Shown in pieces: positions 14,672-26,291 of a DNA stretch of 64,000 bases. Under the pieces are notes generated by a model. The model did no database searches. It worked only from the letters and a program-made list of their open reading frames with translations, and had not been told where the DNA came from. A program made the position numbers and the translations under genes. Source of the stretch: Heliocidaris erythrogramma. Taxonomy: Eukaryota > Echinodermata > Echinoidea > Camarodonta > Echinometridae. The DNA is taken from assembly GCA_025617745.1 (NCBI GenBank), contig CM046853.1, forward strand, positions 60,394,611 to 60,458,610, read 5' to 3'. Each line of letters starts with the position of its first letter. Position 1 is the first letter of the stretch.

Positions 14672-16012
14672 AAAATAGTTGGTATTTTCTGTCGCGTGTA
14701 GTAAAGGTATGGGGGGAAAAATAAGATAAATATTTTAAATACTTGCTTTCAAATTCAGGCCTTAAAAATCTCACTCCTACCTCAAATGGCCGTTAGGAAG
14801 AACTTTTGATATTTTCAGCAAAATCCAAAGTCAAAATCTTGTCCAAAACCGGAGAAATCCCCGCCGATTTGTTTCGCGATCGCGCGTTGTTTACTAGTAC
14901 ATACTGCCGATGTCTTAGACTAAAATCGGCCAATAAAATTTTTGTCCACGAAAAAACTCGGGATCGCAAGCGCACATCGATCTTTACGATCGCGCACACA
15001 GAAAATCGGGACTTTTCCGTGTATGCCACAGGGACCGAATTTTTAAGGACAAAACTCTTTTGGGGAGATGTCAGCGCCCGCGGCGACCAGGAAATGTACA
15101 CATTGACTCCGATAGCTTGTTTCGCGAGAATCAACAGTAAATTACGGATTTGATTTTTGGAAATATCTTTTCCAACATCGGTGAGTTGAATTTATTGTAT
15201 TTCTTGGATATTTTGTTGTCGGTTTTTGTAAACTAAATGCCGATTTTGAGTGAATGTTTGTGACTTTTGTGCAGTGGTGTTTTAAAAAGTTGAGGTGTAT
15301 GACTGCCTGAATTATACACACGAAGTATAGGAATGTAGCTATAGGCACTCATAGGTACATTCCTATACTTCGTGTGTATAATGTAGGCAGTCATACACCT
15401 CATCTTTTTAAAACACCACTGCACAAAAGTCACCAATATTCACTCAAAATCGGCATTTAATTTTCAAAACCGACCCCAAAATATCCAAGAAATACAATAA
15501 ATTCAACTCACCAATGTTGGAAAAGATATTTACAAAAATGAAATCCGCAATTTACTGTTGATTCTCGCGAAACGAGCTATCGGAGTCATTGTGTACATTT
15601 CCTGGTCGCCGCGGGCGCTGACATCTCCCCAAAAGAGTTTTGTCCTCAAAAATTCGGTCCCTATGGCGTACACGGAAAAGTTCCGATTTTCTGTGTGCGC
15701 GATCGTAAAGATCGATGTGCCCTTGCGATCCGAGTTTCTTCGTGGACAAAAATTAGATGGCCGATTTTAGTCTAAGACATCGGCAGTTTGTAAACAACAC
15801 GCGATCGCGAAACAAATCGGCGGGGACTTCTCCGGTTTTGGACAAGATTTTGACTTTGGATTTTGCTGTAAATATCAAAAGTTCTTCCTAACGGCCATTT
15901 GAGGTAGGAGTGAGATTTTTAAGGGCTGAATTTGAAAGCAAGTATTTAAAATATTTATCTTATTTTCCCCCCCATACCTTTAGTACATGCGACAGAAAAT
16001 ACCAACTATTTT
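14672..16012. repeat. Near-perfect palindrome of 1.34 kb (arms about 660 bp)
   Basis: The left arm (14672 to about 15338) is the reverse complement of the right arm (about 15357-16012) along its full length, with few mismatches. The spacer is only about 18 bases. Arm landmarks include 'aaaatagttggtattttc' at the outer ends, 'cctcaaatggccgttagg' and 'cacgaagtatagg' at the centre. Each arm has mirrored open frames, but none resembles a known protein. I found no clear target duplication. It may be a foldback transposon or an inverted duplication. Confidence 0.95.
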
Positions 16013-17820
16013 ACAGAAATGTACCCGGGAGTGGCTATAGGGCCTAGTATGACTATGAGTGGTTCACTTCTCATGTTTGGTATATCTATGTCTATACAAT
16101 TTTTCATGGCTCCTTTTCTGGCAGCCACTGACACTTTTCAAATCTTGTTTAAAGATGGAGCCATTAGGAGCTTCAGTTTACTGTTGCTTTTAAAGTTTTA
16201 TTAAATTTAAAGATGAACTTAGAATAATTGGAAATTAAGTTAGATAAAAATTCCTTGCAAGCTATTGCTAGATAAAAGGATTTGAATATAATTATTTAAC
16301 AACAAAATCTCAAATCTATATTCTGGAGATACATTACAATGAATGCTATTTTTCTATGCAATGAATATCATAGCCTAAATCTAACTAAATGGCAGAAAAA
16401 AAATTAAAAGAACAAACATGAATTGACATGTATGGGACTACATAGTGCATGATTGTGAATTTAGTTATTAAATTAAGCCAAATTTAAGTTGATTTATGGT
16501 TCCGTAAGACCGTAGAAAGCTTCACATTGCCTATTGCAATAATATAATCGCTTTTTAAAAACACAATAGCGGTTGATTACCACAGAATTGCCAGATTTAC
16601 CTGATTCAGTTTTGCTCTGCTGCCTCTGCTGCTAATTGTTGAGAGACTATGATTTGACTGCTCGCGCCGCTGACCGTCGACCGCCGGTGCCGCTCGCTCG
16701 CTGACGTGTAAATAATCGTGTAGTCTGCTAGAGCAATATAGCACAGCCTATAGTTTCACCAAGGAGGTACCGTATACAGTAGAAGATATGACCTCTCGCC
16801 GATGAAGTGTATCACTTCAGTGATCTGCTAGAGCAATGCATTGCATAGCACCACCTAGTTTCACCAAGTCCTGAGTCTGTGATAACTCCTTGGTTTCACC
16901 AGCTATGGGAGTTATGGTAACTCCTTGTATTGGTTTCACGATCCGGTAACGCAGTGGTAAACAGACCGCTCCTCATGGGAAATAGTGACCACTCTTTTTT
17001 TTCAACATGGATTCCTATGTAAAGTTAATGCTGAAAACGATGGCGACGACTATAATTTCTGATAAGATATGCCAAAAAATAGTCCAATTTTATGTGTTAT
17101 TGTTTTTTATACATTTCAGAGCAAACTTTGGGGCTAGAAACGTTCGTTTGGTCTTGAAAACCGTGACTATGAACAGTAAAATGAAATATGGTAGGCCTAA
17201 TAATGGTTAAGACCCACCTAAGAGGCTTGGTATTTGTTCCCAAAGTGCCCAAAGAACTTGCCATCACTAGAGTCGAAAATATTGCTTTAAAAAATGCTTT
17301 CCTCAAGGTAATAGAAAGTCAGTAAATGGCTATTTTGATATAAAAATGCAATGCTACACTGTTGGTATGATAACGGTGGCCAAGGTGTCCATGCACTTCT
17401 CATTTTAGAGGGCAAAATGTAACATAAGTGTATATAAAGCACTAAACTATAGGGGCATGACATATTTTCTTTCTGAAAATATTTGAGATGTGTTCTGCAA
17501 TGCATTTGTCGAATCAATCAAGATTTCATCATTAGGGGGACACCTGAAAGGACATGCATGGGATCCTTGGACATCTTCATTACGGCCCACATGCATTAAA
17601 AATCATATACCGGTACATGTATTCTATTAACATATCCAAACATATCAGCCATATGTTTTGATATGTTAATAGAATATCCCCAATATATTGGGGATAGTCA
17701 TGTATATAATAAATAATACACGGCGGTCGGCACCTACAGCTTCCATTAAAAAATATTTCAGGCCCAGTTTTGCTCAAATAATGCAGTGATCTTTAACAAT
17801 ATCGTTCTTTAACTTCATTG
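16013..17820. other. Intergenic stretch with no gene seen
   Basis: No exon or defined mobile element is supported. A modest GC-rich patch lies near 16650-16710. The phrase 'ctgctagagcaat' occurs twice (about 16725 and 16827), which hints at a short degenerate direct repeat. Confidence 0.4.
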
Positions 17821-17828
17821 TAGAGAAG

Positions 17829-17985
17829 CAGTAGCGGCACCAGGGGGGGGGGGGCATTTGCCCCCCCCCCCAGTTGCCCCCAATAATTTTCGGAGTGAAA
17901 CAAAATAAAAGGGTGGAACATTTTTTGTCCGCCCTTGCCCCCCTTTCTTTTGCCCCCCACTTTAAAAATCCCGGTACCGCCACTG
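17829..17985. mobile_element. hAT-type MITE, 157 bp, with a perfect 8-bp target duplication
   Basis: It starts CAGTAGCGGCACC and ends GGTACCGCCACTG, which are inverted repeats. Identical octamers TAGAGAAG flank it at 17821-17828 and 17986-17993. The interior has a G run and a C run. Minus-strand frames across it are fortuitous. Confidence 0.9.
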
Positions 17986-18249
17986 TAGAGAAGTATGTAC
18001 AAAGTACCATAGTTCGAAATTCCAACGGAAGAAGGCGCTAAAATCAAAGTTTGAAAACACCTTTCTGGCGAATATGAAAGGATTTGCAATCCAGTACGTA
18101 GCTTTCTGTTTACTTCGATTCCATTAGAGAAAAGCATTATGTTAATTCAAAGTTGTTATAGCCATCTATATATTTACACCCTCGTAGCCAGGATTTTATT
18201 TTGGGAGGGGCGGTCAGATTGCGCACCCAGTGAAAATGAAATATAGGTC

Positions 18250-19282
18250 ATAAACGGGGTTACCACTTGAATTGTTAAAAAACTATCTTAGTAACAGATT
18301 TCAGTTTGTTCAATGTGGACAAACATTATCCAAAAAGAAAGAGATAAAACGTGGTGTTCCACAAGGATCAGTACTATAGGGCCAACTTTATTTTTGATCT
18401 ACATAAATTATTTGCCTTCAGTAACTGAGTATTTCAATTTTCGGTTGTTTGCCGACGATTCGAACCTTTTCCATACTTTTCCAGCTGACCCGAGGTCGAA
18501 ATTGATGCAGATGAAGTGAATGACAACATACAGAAGATGCGAAACTGATGCATAGCCAATAAACTTACAATAAACTCAATGAAAACTAATTTCATGCTAA
18601 TAAGTAGCAGGAGGAAAAAATAGGTATGAATGGTACATTGAAAATAGGTGGTGAGGAAATCAAAGAAGTTGATGTTGCCACTTTTGTTGGAGTCAACATT
18701 GATAAACATCTGTCTTGGAATAATCACATTCGTATTGTAAATCAGTGCATAAGAAAGAAGTTGGAGTGATATATAGGTTGCGACATTTTGTACCCAGGCG
18801 CACTTTAATACTGCTATATAAAGCCTTTATACAACCACACATTACATACGGAATAGAAGTGTGGGGAAGCACTTATAAGACTAGCCTAAGAAGCATATTA
18901 TATTCACAGAAAATGGCGGTCCGTGCTATAACATTCAGTGAATGGAGAATTCATACGACTCCTTTGTTCCAAAGTTTGCGAATCCTTAATGTATATGATT
19001 TGCATGACTTGTCAATTTCTAATTTCATGTTTGATTTGTATAATAACAACTTGCCTCATACTTTAGTAAATTACTGTGACACTATACAGCATAGGTACTC
19101 CACAAGGCAAAAGGAAAGTGGACAGTTGCGTCTACCAAAATTCAGAACGACGCAAGGTCAATTTTCATTGTCTTTCATTGGTAGACGAATTTTGGAATAG
19201 ATTACCTTTTAAAATCAAATTAACCAGGTCTAGAAGTAGGTTTCGGAATTCTGTTACCAAACACTTGCTGAGTAAATCATAA
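18250..19282 (+). pseudogene. Non-LTR retrotransposon reverse transcriptase remnant
   Basis: This is a truncated and frameshifted pol fragment. In order: NYLSNRFQFVQCGQ, then KRGVPQGS with a stop, then GPTLFLIYIN (RT domain 4/B) and FRLFADDSNLF (the catalytic FADD box) near 18440-18470. After a frame change come FVGVNIDKHLSWNNHI (about 18690-18730), FIQPHITYGIEVWGS (about 18825-18870) and a C-terminal WNRLPFKIKLTRSRSRF block ending near 19282. The 5' end, including the endonuclease, is absent. It resembles the Jockey/CR1-like group, but the clade is not certain. About 300 bp of 3' tail ends in TA/ATT microsatellites (19589-19640). Confidence 0.85.
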
Positions 19283-19588
19283 ATGAAAACGTTTATGTAA
19301 ATAGTCTGTATATGTACAAGAAATGTATTTAGAATCATTACTTTCTACTTTTTGTACTTCATTGTTAACTATTATTATTTTTAATTTGGGTATTAATTGA
19401 ACTTTACCAAAATACTTGGTTTTTTTTGTTGGTTTTTTTGTTGTTGTGGGTCAGGCTCGACTAGCACATGTGCTATTATCTGGCCCCTTTTACCAACCAA
19501 TTAATGCTTTTCTTCATTTATATGTAAATATCATCATTGTATGTAAAAAAAAATGTATTGTAATTAAATGTTGGTGGTAATAAATCAA

Positions 19589-19640
19589 TATATATATATA
19601 TATATATATATACAATAATAATAATTATTATTATTATTAT
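19589..19640. repeat. TA and ATT/ATA microsatellite
   Basis: About 12 TA dinucleotides followed by ATA/ATT triplets. It probably marks the 3' tail of the retrotransposon remnant upstream. Confidence 0.85.
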
Positions 19641-20241
19641 GTAACGAAACGGTGCTAAATGTTTGAGTACTAATTCTGTAGTAGGGATATGTATAAGTAA
19701 CAGCACACCTATAGCAACGTATAAACTAGTGGAGTTTACAAATCATGTAGTGCTCAATGGAAAAATAATTCGCATAATGTTATGGGTTTTTTTCATGTCT
19801 CATTTGTTGATAAAGTTATCTTGACCGGAATAAGTGGTTATACATTTGATAATTCAGTCGGGGCTATGTTGTTTTTAATCTCATCGAGGTCTTCATTAGG
19901 CATGTACTCTGCAGCCTACGGACTGTAATAATAATTATGTTGCAATATTATATGGAGATAACAATTGAAAATACGACATAACTAAGCAACAAATCAAGGC
20001 TTCAGAGTAATTAATTGGGCTTAATTAATGAGAGACAGTGATTGCTGGTGAGTGCATGATCAACAAATCAAGGTGTTTGATTGTTCGACGAATGACCAAT
20101 TGTCTGCTGCTGTGAAGAGGCGAGAAGAGTGATTGATTGCAATTAATCGACGGATGAGTGGTTGCTGGTAGGCCTGGCGGATAGCAGGAGCTGATGGTTG
20201 GTGATGGTCGAGTGCCGGTAACTCCATCCATCAGCAGCGGT
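19641..20241. repeat. Diverged dispersed repeat, copy 1
   Basis: This is related to 20911-20968 plus 21457-22180. Shared blocks include 'gataaagttatcttgac', 'atttgataattcagtcgg', 'ctcatcgaggtcttcatt', 'gagagacagtgattgctg' and 'actccatccatcagcagc'. It has no coding potential. It serves as an empty-site reference for the foldback insertion in copy 2. Confidence 0.8.
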
Positions 20242-20910
20242 GGAGACAAGGAGTAGGCCTACACCCGGGGGGGGGGGCACTCACATAATATGTCACACAT
20301 GTATGTGCCGCTGTGATGTCCCCCATTTTCAACCTTCTCGGGTCGCTCCCATGATATGCGATTTTCACTAACCGCACCTCGATTGGCTTCCGACTCGCTC
20401 CCTAGAATATGAGAAAACAATGCGCACAGCCCATTGTCCGGGAACGGTCGCTCCCTAGCCGCCCAGGCCAGCGCAGCAAAGAATAGCAAAAATTACTGCA
20501 CTTGACCAGATTATTGCTCAGTTTTGCCCAGAGTTGAGGGTTGCCAGCAGGACGGTACGTCGATCGGTGACAACAGCTCGGACAGAGAGGTCTAACAGAA
20601 TGTGAATGAAACAAGATTGGGAAGAACTTTGAACACTTGAACGTTTAACAAAAGGAGAACTTGAAATGGCGATAAGCGACTTGATTAACTCCATGATTTT
20701 CAAGATGTTGTCTATAAGTTCTAGTACGAGTTGTGTTTTTGAACAGCCATCATAAGAAATAAAGCCATTAAGATGTAAATGTGATAGTTCTGCATGTTTA
20801 TAGTGAAGGTTAGAGATAGAATTGTCTGTCGAGTAACTGCATGCTCATATTTAAAGTTTTGTAGTTGTGGATTTGCTAGCTTGAGGACCAAGCTTGGGAG
20901 AGAAGATGGT

Positions 20911-22180
20911 TGTTTATTCGAAACAGTGCCAGATGTTTAAGCACTAATATTGTGCATCGGGATAGGTACGGAAGCTTATAAGGGCCAACCAGATGACGAG
21001 ATGAGAAGACAAGTTAAAATGACGAGAAGATACTCAGGTTGTTGGAACTCAGTAAGTCGACTTATTCTGGACAAGAAGACAGGAAGACGAGTTGTTGGAA
21101 CTCTGCAAGTCGACTGGTTTGAGACGAGAAGACAAGATGATGAGTTGTTAAAACTCAGCAAGTTGACTTGTTTAGGACAAAAAGACAAGTTGACGCGATG
21201 ATGGAACTCGGCAAGTCGACCTGTTTGGACAAGAAGACAAGATGACGAGTTATTGATACTCCCTCTCGTCTTCTTGTCCCAAACTAGTCGACTTGCCGAG
21301 TTACAATAACTCGACATATCGAGTTCCAACAACTTGTCTTCTCGTCTTCTTGTCCAGCATAAGTTGAATTGCCGAGTTCCAACAACTCTTTTTATCGTCA
21401 TTTAACTTGTATTGACTCGTTTTCTTATCTCATCTGGTTGACACTATGCTTCCATAGATAGGTATAAGTGACAGCAGATCTATACTAACGTGCAAACCAA
21501 TCAAGATTACAAGGTATCGGTATAGGTAGGGCTCAATGGAGGAAAATCAGCATAATTCGAATGTTTAAATGACTATGGGGTTTTTGTCATGGCTCATTTT
21601 GGTAGATTGTTGATAAAGTTATCTTGACGAGAATCAGTGGTTACATTTGATAATTCAGTCGGGCTATGTTGTTTTTAATGAAAGTGTTATTTCATTTACT
21701 GTTACATTAATGATTGTTATATGCATAAATAGTGGAGTACATGTCATCATTGGGAGAATTGTGTGCATGCTCCCATCATGGCTCGATGGATCTCATCGAG
21801 GTCTTCATTAGGCATGTACTCTGCAGGACTGCATCTATGGACTGTTTATGCTAATTTGTAATTAGACGTTGCAATCCCTTGTTGTTTGGAGATAATAATT
21901 GAAGATGCGACATAATTAAAGCAACAAATCAAGTCTTCGAGTAACAATTAATTGGGCTTAATTAACGGCTAATGAGAGACAGTGATTGCTGGTGAGTGTA
22001 TGATCAGCTAATCAAGGTGTTTGCTTGTTCGACGAATGTCTGCTGCTGTGAAGAGGCAAGAAATGTAAATGATTGACATCGACGGATGAGTGATTGCTGG
22101 TAGGCTTGGTGGAGAGCAGTAGCTGACGGTTGGTGATGGTCGATCGAGTGCCGCAGGTAACTCCATCCATCAGCAGCGGT
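20911..22180. repeat. Diverged dispersed repeat, copy 2, interrupted by a foldback element
   Basis: This is the second copy of the repeat at 19641-20241. It is split by the insertion at 20969-21456 and has about 110 extra bases near 21680-21790 that copy 1 lacks. Between the copies (20242-20910) there is a G run and no recognisable gene. Confidence 0.8.
20969..21456. mobile_element. Foldback element, 488 bp, with 53-bp tandem units in inverted arms and a perfect 8-bp target duplication
   Basis: The octamer GATAGGTA occurs at 20961-20968 and 21457-21464. The termini CGGAAGCTTA and the reverse complement of TAGTGT.. through GCTTCCATA are short inverted repeats followed by CCAACCAGATGA on both sides. 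The left arm holds about four units of about 53 bp ('gttgttggaactc', 'aagtcgac', 'gacaagaagacaag'). The right arm holds about three units in reverse complement. Copy 1 of the host repeat (near 19685-19695) reads through without the element. Its architecture resembles the sea urchin TU foldback family (long inverted repeats built of short tandem repeats, 8-bp duplications), but membership is an inference. Confidence 0.9.
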
Positions 22181-22429
22181 CATACATTTTGAAGAGACGG
22201 ATGGGGAGCTCGGCTAGGCACGGGGGCACTGACAGGATAGCCGTGTCAGTCGGCGTGGCGAACCGTGTCCGTCACAATATATTCTGCAAGTCATGTTTGA
22301 GGGATGATATCTTTCTTGTTACTCATCTATGAAAAAGATACTGGTATCATTGAAAAGCTTGATTATTCCTCTTTACAATGATGTGCCATTTCACCCATGT
22401 GCAAAGATTATGCAGTCATGGAATGTGCA
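22181..22429. other. Unassigned intergenic DNA
   Basis: No gene or defined element was seen. It includes short palindromic text 'cactgacaggatagccgtgtcagtcgg'-like, too small to assign. Confidence 0.3.
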
Positions 22430-22965
22430 ATACTCCTGAATATTGGGCAAAGTCAGAAGTGCAGTGTTGCAAAATGCATTCTTTTCAACACCGAAGTCTC
22501 AATTTCTTTTTAATATATGTGTTTTGAATAGTGCTGAGGTGACAGTGCATGTCTTGCATGAATGCCAATCGTGTAATGCTCTTTCTTTAAAATGGCAGTA
22601 AACTGGAGCTCCTAAATAGCGCCATCTCTTTCAACAGGATTCGAGTAAGTGTCTGTGCCAATGAACTCTATGACTGGAATGGGCTCGATCTCTCGCTGCA
22701 CGCTGATTGGCCATAGGCAGCATGACGCCGCCGGCAGCTAGCTCGCCAGCACCATCTCAACAATTTTAAATCCAATTGAGTGATGTACATGTACATGCTT
22801 ACATTTTGTTGTCAGGTATGATATAATTTGTGTGTGATTAGTTGCCTGCCTATCCCTGCTTTTGTTTTCTTTTTAAAATTTTGATGAAGCACATCTTACT
22901 ATATTTTGAGACTTAAGTCTCAAAATTTACAAGATTACATGATTTACTTATATACTTTGCGTTCA

Positions 22966-23350
22966 ATGCATGATATAATTTGTTCAATGTATGATATCAT
23001 TTGTATGTGATATTAATTAGTTTCAATGTATGATATAATTTGTATGTGATTGTGTGAAAAGGGAAAGATAAAAATGGAAGGGAAAAAGAAGAAAAGACAA
23101 TGGTAATTTATAAGAAATGCAGATTGGTTTATGAGAAAACAAAAGTTAAAAATGTACAAGATTCACAGATGAATATTGACACATTGACACATGATATTGT
23201 ATGTGATTATATAATTTGTATGTTAAAATGGAAAGAAAAAAGGAAAGAAAGAAAAGACAATGATAATTTATAAGCAATGTAGATTGGTTTATCATGAACA
23301 CAAAAGTTAAAAATGTACAAGATTCACAGATGAATATTGACACATGATAT
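22966..23350. repeat. Local tandem repeats with a unit of about 160 bp
   Basis: A block starting 'aaaagacaatg' and ending 'gatgaatattgacaca' occurs at about 23092-23175 and 23252-23345. Smaller 'gtatgatataatttgtatg' repeats lie just upstream. Confidence 0.8.
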
Positions 23351-24104
23351 TAAAGAATTGTTACAATTATTACGTCATTACATTTCCACATACCCCCCCC
23401 CCCCCCCAACAAAGAAGAAAGAAGAAAAAGAAAGAAGAAGAAATCATGCACTTCATAACACATGCCTTTAATTGTCCTTTACATCTCCACGGTGCACGCG
23501 TCTGTGCTTCTTGGGGGAAACCACATGGCGGTCAGTATAATGCTACAGTCACATCATGTTGATGAAGTCCAAAGCCATTCAGTGAGGTTATCCCCTATTG
23601 TTTGGAAGATAAAATTTGCTTTGAATAAAAGTTGTGTGAGGTAGAGCTGCAGTTTGCTGTTTGGTCATTTGTAAGATGTAAAGATACAACTTTGTTTATC
23701 GAATCTCCTGTAAGGCCTAAGCACTATGAGGTGCACCGCCAAACGATGTTGTGACCACGTTTAGGGTGAGCGCAAGGACAGCTACTGACTTACTGAGATG
23801 TAACCATTTCTCATTAAATGAAGTAGAGAAATAGAGAGAGAGAAAAAAAGTATGTGCGTCTTCATTTTTGTCATTAGTTTGGGTGGATTGGTTTGTGTTT
23901 TTAGAGAAAGTATGTTTACCCTGTTTGCATGCGTGATTGAGGGGTTTGTTTGAGGTGAAACCTGGAAAAGCTGAAAATCAGGTATATAAATTGAACTCAA
24001 AATGAATAATTAATCCAAAATTAGAGGATGAAAACACATTTCACCTTCCATAAATTTAACAAGAAATGAAACCAATATCTCAAACTTTTTAACACCTTAA
24101 ATGA

Positions 24105-25249
24105 AGGAGAATAGCCGAGAAAGTGTAGATTCGTAGTTCCGAATTGTAGCCTCTTGTCGAGGCCCTGGCGCTGTTGAAATCCTTGGCGATATGGAGGCAA
24201 AACACCGAGGCGCTTGCGCCGAGGGCCTCTTGACACCTGATCTGAATTTCTTTTGTATTTCATTGTTTTGACGAATATTCCGACCAAATTTTGGTCGGTG
24301 AAAATCATCCAATAAGCGCGAGCTACCATGACGTAATGTTAAATATTCATGACTCGACTGCACGCTATATCTTACATATTAATTAATCGCAGTTCAAAAT
24401 GGCGTTCAACGTTTCTTCCACGACGAGTGATGACGATATTTGTAAGAGCTTAGAATATGCCGCTAGAATGTTGAAGATTGACAGATTCAAAGATTTGCAA
24501 GTTGATGCAATCAAATCTGCACTTAAAGGACAAGATGTTTTTTGTGAATCTGCCTACTGGCTATGGAAAAAGTGTTATTTTTCACGCGCTATCGCTCTGT
24601 GCTGATTACCTCCGTGGGCCAGGGATGGAGAGTGAGACTGCTGCTTTGAATTCGCGAGCTATGCTAGGGCCTAGGCCAGGCGGATCCCCCGGGGCCTTGC
24701 CGGGCAGTGAAGTTGCTGGTAACTCCTTGGTTACATCAGAATTGATGGAGATGCATCTATTGTTGAACGGTGACTTTTATTGCCCATTCTTCATTATTTG
24801 TAAATATATGATGATCTCTTGAGAAATATGTACATTTGTCTTATTTCAAATTACCATGGTTTGTAAGCTAGAGATCGAATTCTTCATAATGTGCCCATTT
24901 TGTGCTAGCCTGCAGTCGAGTCATGAATATTTAACATTACGTCATGGTAGCTCGCGCTTATTGGATGATTTTCACCGACCAAAATTTGGTCAGAATATTC
25001 GTCAAAACAATGAAATACAAAAGAAATTCAGATCAGGTGTCAAGAGGCCCTCGGCGCAAGCGCCTCGGTTTTTTGCCTCCATATCGCCAAGGATTTCAAC
25101 AGCGCCAGGGCCTCGACAAGAGGCTAAGTAGATTGGGAGAGGCGAATCTACACTTCCAAGGCTATTCTCTGATTTAAACCATTGCGTACATTCGTAAAAA
25201 TATACACTTTATTGAATAGATTGACGTCATAGCAATGGTTTAAACATTT
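24105..25249. mobile_element. Inverted-repeat element, about 1.1 kb, carrying a RecQ-like helicase fragment
   Basis: The left arm (about 24105-24360) and right arm (about 24910-25172) are inverted repeats sharing, for example, 'gcctcttgtcgaggccctgg', 'gaggcgcttgcgccgagg' and 'attacgtcatggtagctcgc'. The octamer TTAAATGA occurs immediately outside, at 24097-24104 and 25250-25257. Copy B of the host repeat (near 28370) is uninterrupted at the equivalent place. A 77-bp tail (25173-25249), itself with 'tttaaaccattgc' inverted ends, follows the right arm, so the right boundary is less certain. No transposase is present. Confidence 0.75.
24399..24617 (+). pseudogene. RecQ-like DNA helicase N-terminal fragment, frameshifted
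   Basis: An ATG at 24399 opens a frame reading ...MLKIDRFKDLQVDAIKSALKGQDVF. At the T6 run near 24538-24543 the reading must change by one base to continue as VNLPTGYGKSVIFHALSLCADYL. This is the Q-motif-like region plus Walker A (TGYGKS) of RecQ-type superfamily 2 helicases. Helicase motifs Ia to VI are absent. After about 24617 the sequence no longer resembles a helicase. The fragment lies between the arms of the inverted-repeat element, so it is probably a captured or decayed gene piece and not a cellular gene. Confidence 0.7.
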
Positions 25250-25560
25250 TTAAATGATCTGGCTCAACATTATTCCAAATGGCATTCATCCACGTATGCA
25301 GATGAGAATACGTCACGTGTGGACTTTTGTGCATTGATCACCGCATCAACATCATTCAAACTCAATCCATCCTCAAAACAAACGATAATTCACTATTGAA
25401 AATAACGATTTTTACAACATTTCATTATTTGTCTTACCTTCAGTTGATGCATATTCATTCAGGAGAGCGCATCTCAAGATTGCATAACGTTACAAATGAC
25501 ACTTGTAAAGATAGATAATCAAGCTTTCTAGTGATACCACATTCACGTATAACACGAGAT

Positions 25561-26017
25561 ATATTAGCCCTCAAACTTGAATTGCAGAACCTTTTTGAGG
25601 GATTAATTATATTTATATCACAAGAATACACCATGTCATTATACAAAAAAATTTCCAGTATAATAATACATGTATCGATCACTAAATGAATTACAAAGAA
25701 ATGTCAAAAAGGACAATCATTTACCTCAGCTACTGCACCCACTAATATAAACACTACAAAGTTGTCACGATTAGCATGTGCTACCTTTATTGCTTTGCCA
25801 ATAAAGAGTGGCAAACTATTTTCCCCCTTAAACACAAAATAAACATCAGTGACGTAAATGTGCACTTGCTATTCTCCGCGACCTTCATGATTCGATAGTG
25901 GGAGTACAGAATAATTACTTGACTGCGGTACCTTCACTTGCAACACTGAATAAAAGTTATTTTGCACACGACACCAACTTTAATCTGTTATATACATGCA
26001 TGTAGATATAGGCCGAC
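25561..26017. other. DNA immediately upstream of the CLCA promoter
   Basis: No exon or repeat boundary was identified. Regulatory sequence for CLCA is expected here, but I cannot point to a specific site. Confidence 0.3.
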
Positions 26018-26025
26018 TATAAAAT
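26018..26025 (+). promoter_or_regulatory. Possible TATA box of the CLCA gene
   Basis: TATAAAAT lies 267 bp before the chosen CLCA ATG (26292). With no intron in the leader this would give a 5' UTR of about 240 bases. It is supported only by motif and position. Confidence 0.35.
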
Positions 26026-26291
26026 CCCACCCGGACGTTTGTCTACTCTGAAGACGTCCTGGTAAAGGATCATCAGTTCGACATCTTCATGCAACACTCA
26101 ATTGCAAATATTGGAAGAATATTTCTGTTGATTCCTAAAACGGGGCAGGTCAAAATTCTACTTCCCCCGAAAACCTAATATTGACTAGTTGGTGTAAATA
26201 CTGTCCCATCCATAAATATCAAGAAGCGATCAAGTTTTCCTGCTTTATTGCCAAGAGTTTCGAAGCGACAAGATACACTACGATTGCTAGG

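Larger units (their letters stand above)
22430..25560. repeat. Diverged direct repeat, copy A (upstream of CLCA)
   Basis: Blocks match copy B at 27534-28687 in the same order: 22430-22620 with 27534-27660, 23555-24096 with 27825-28375, and 25258-25560 with 28376-28687. Shared text includes 'actcctgaatat.gggcaaagtcagaag', 'gagctgcagttt', 'caacattattccaaat' and 'catccacgtatgcagatgag'. Copy A contains the helicase-bearing insertion (24105-25249) and a local tandem repeat (22966-23350) that copy B lacks. Confidence 0.75.

Noticed and set aside
14793..15770. Mirrored open frames of about 115 codons in both palindrome arms
   Set aside because: They occur on both strands of inverted arms, have no recognisable domain and are expected by symmetry.
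19641..22180. LTR retrotransposon suggested by two direct repeats flanking 0.7 kb
   Set aside because: There is no TG..CA end structure, primer-binding site or polypurine tract, and the repeats are too diverged and uneven for paired LTRs.
24021..25177. Open frames reading SSHEYLTLRHGSSRLLDDF on opposite strands
   Set aside because: They are the two arms of the inverted-repeat element read in opposite directions, not a gene pair.
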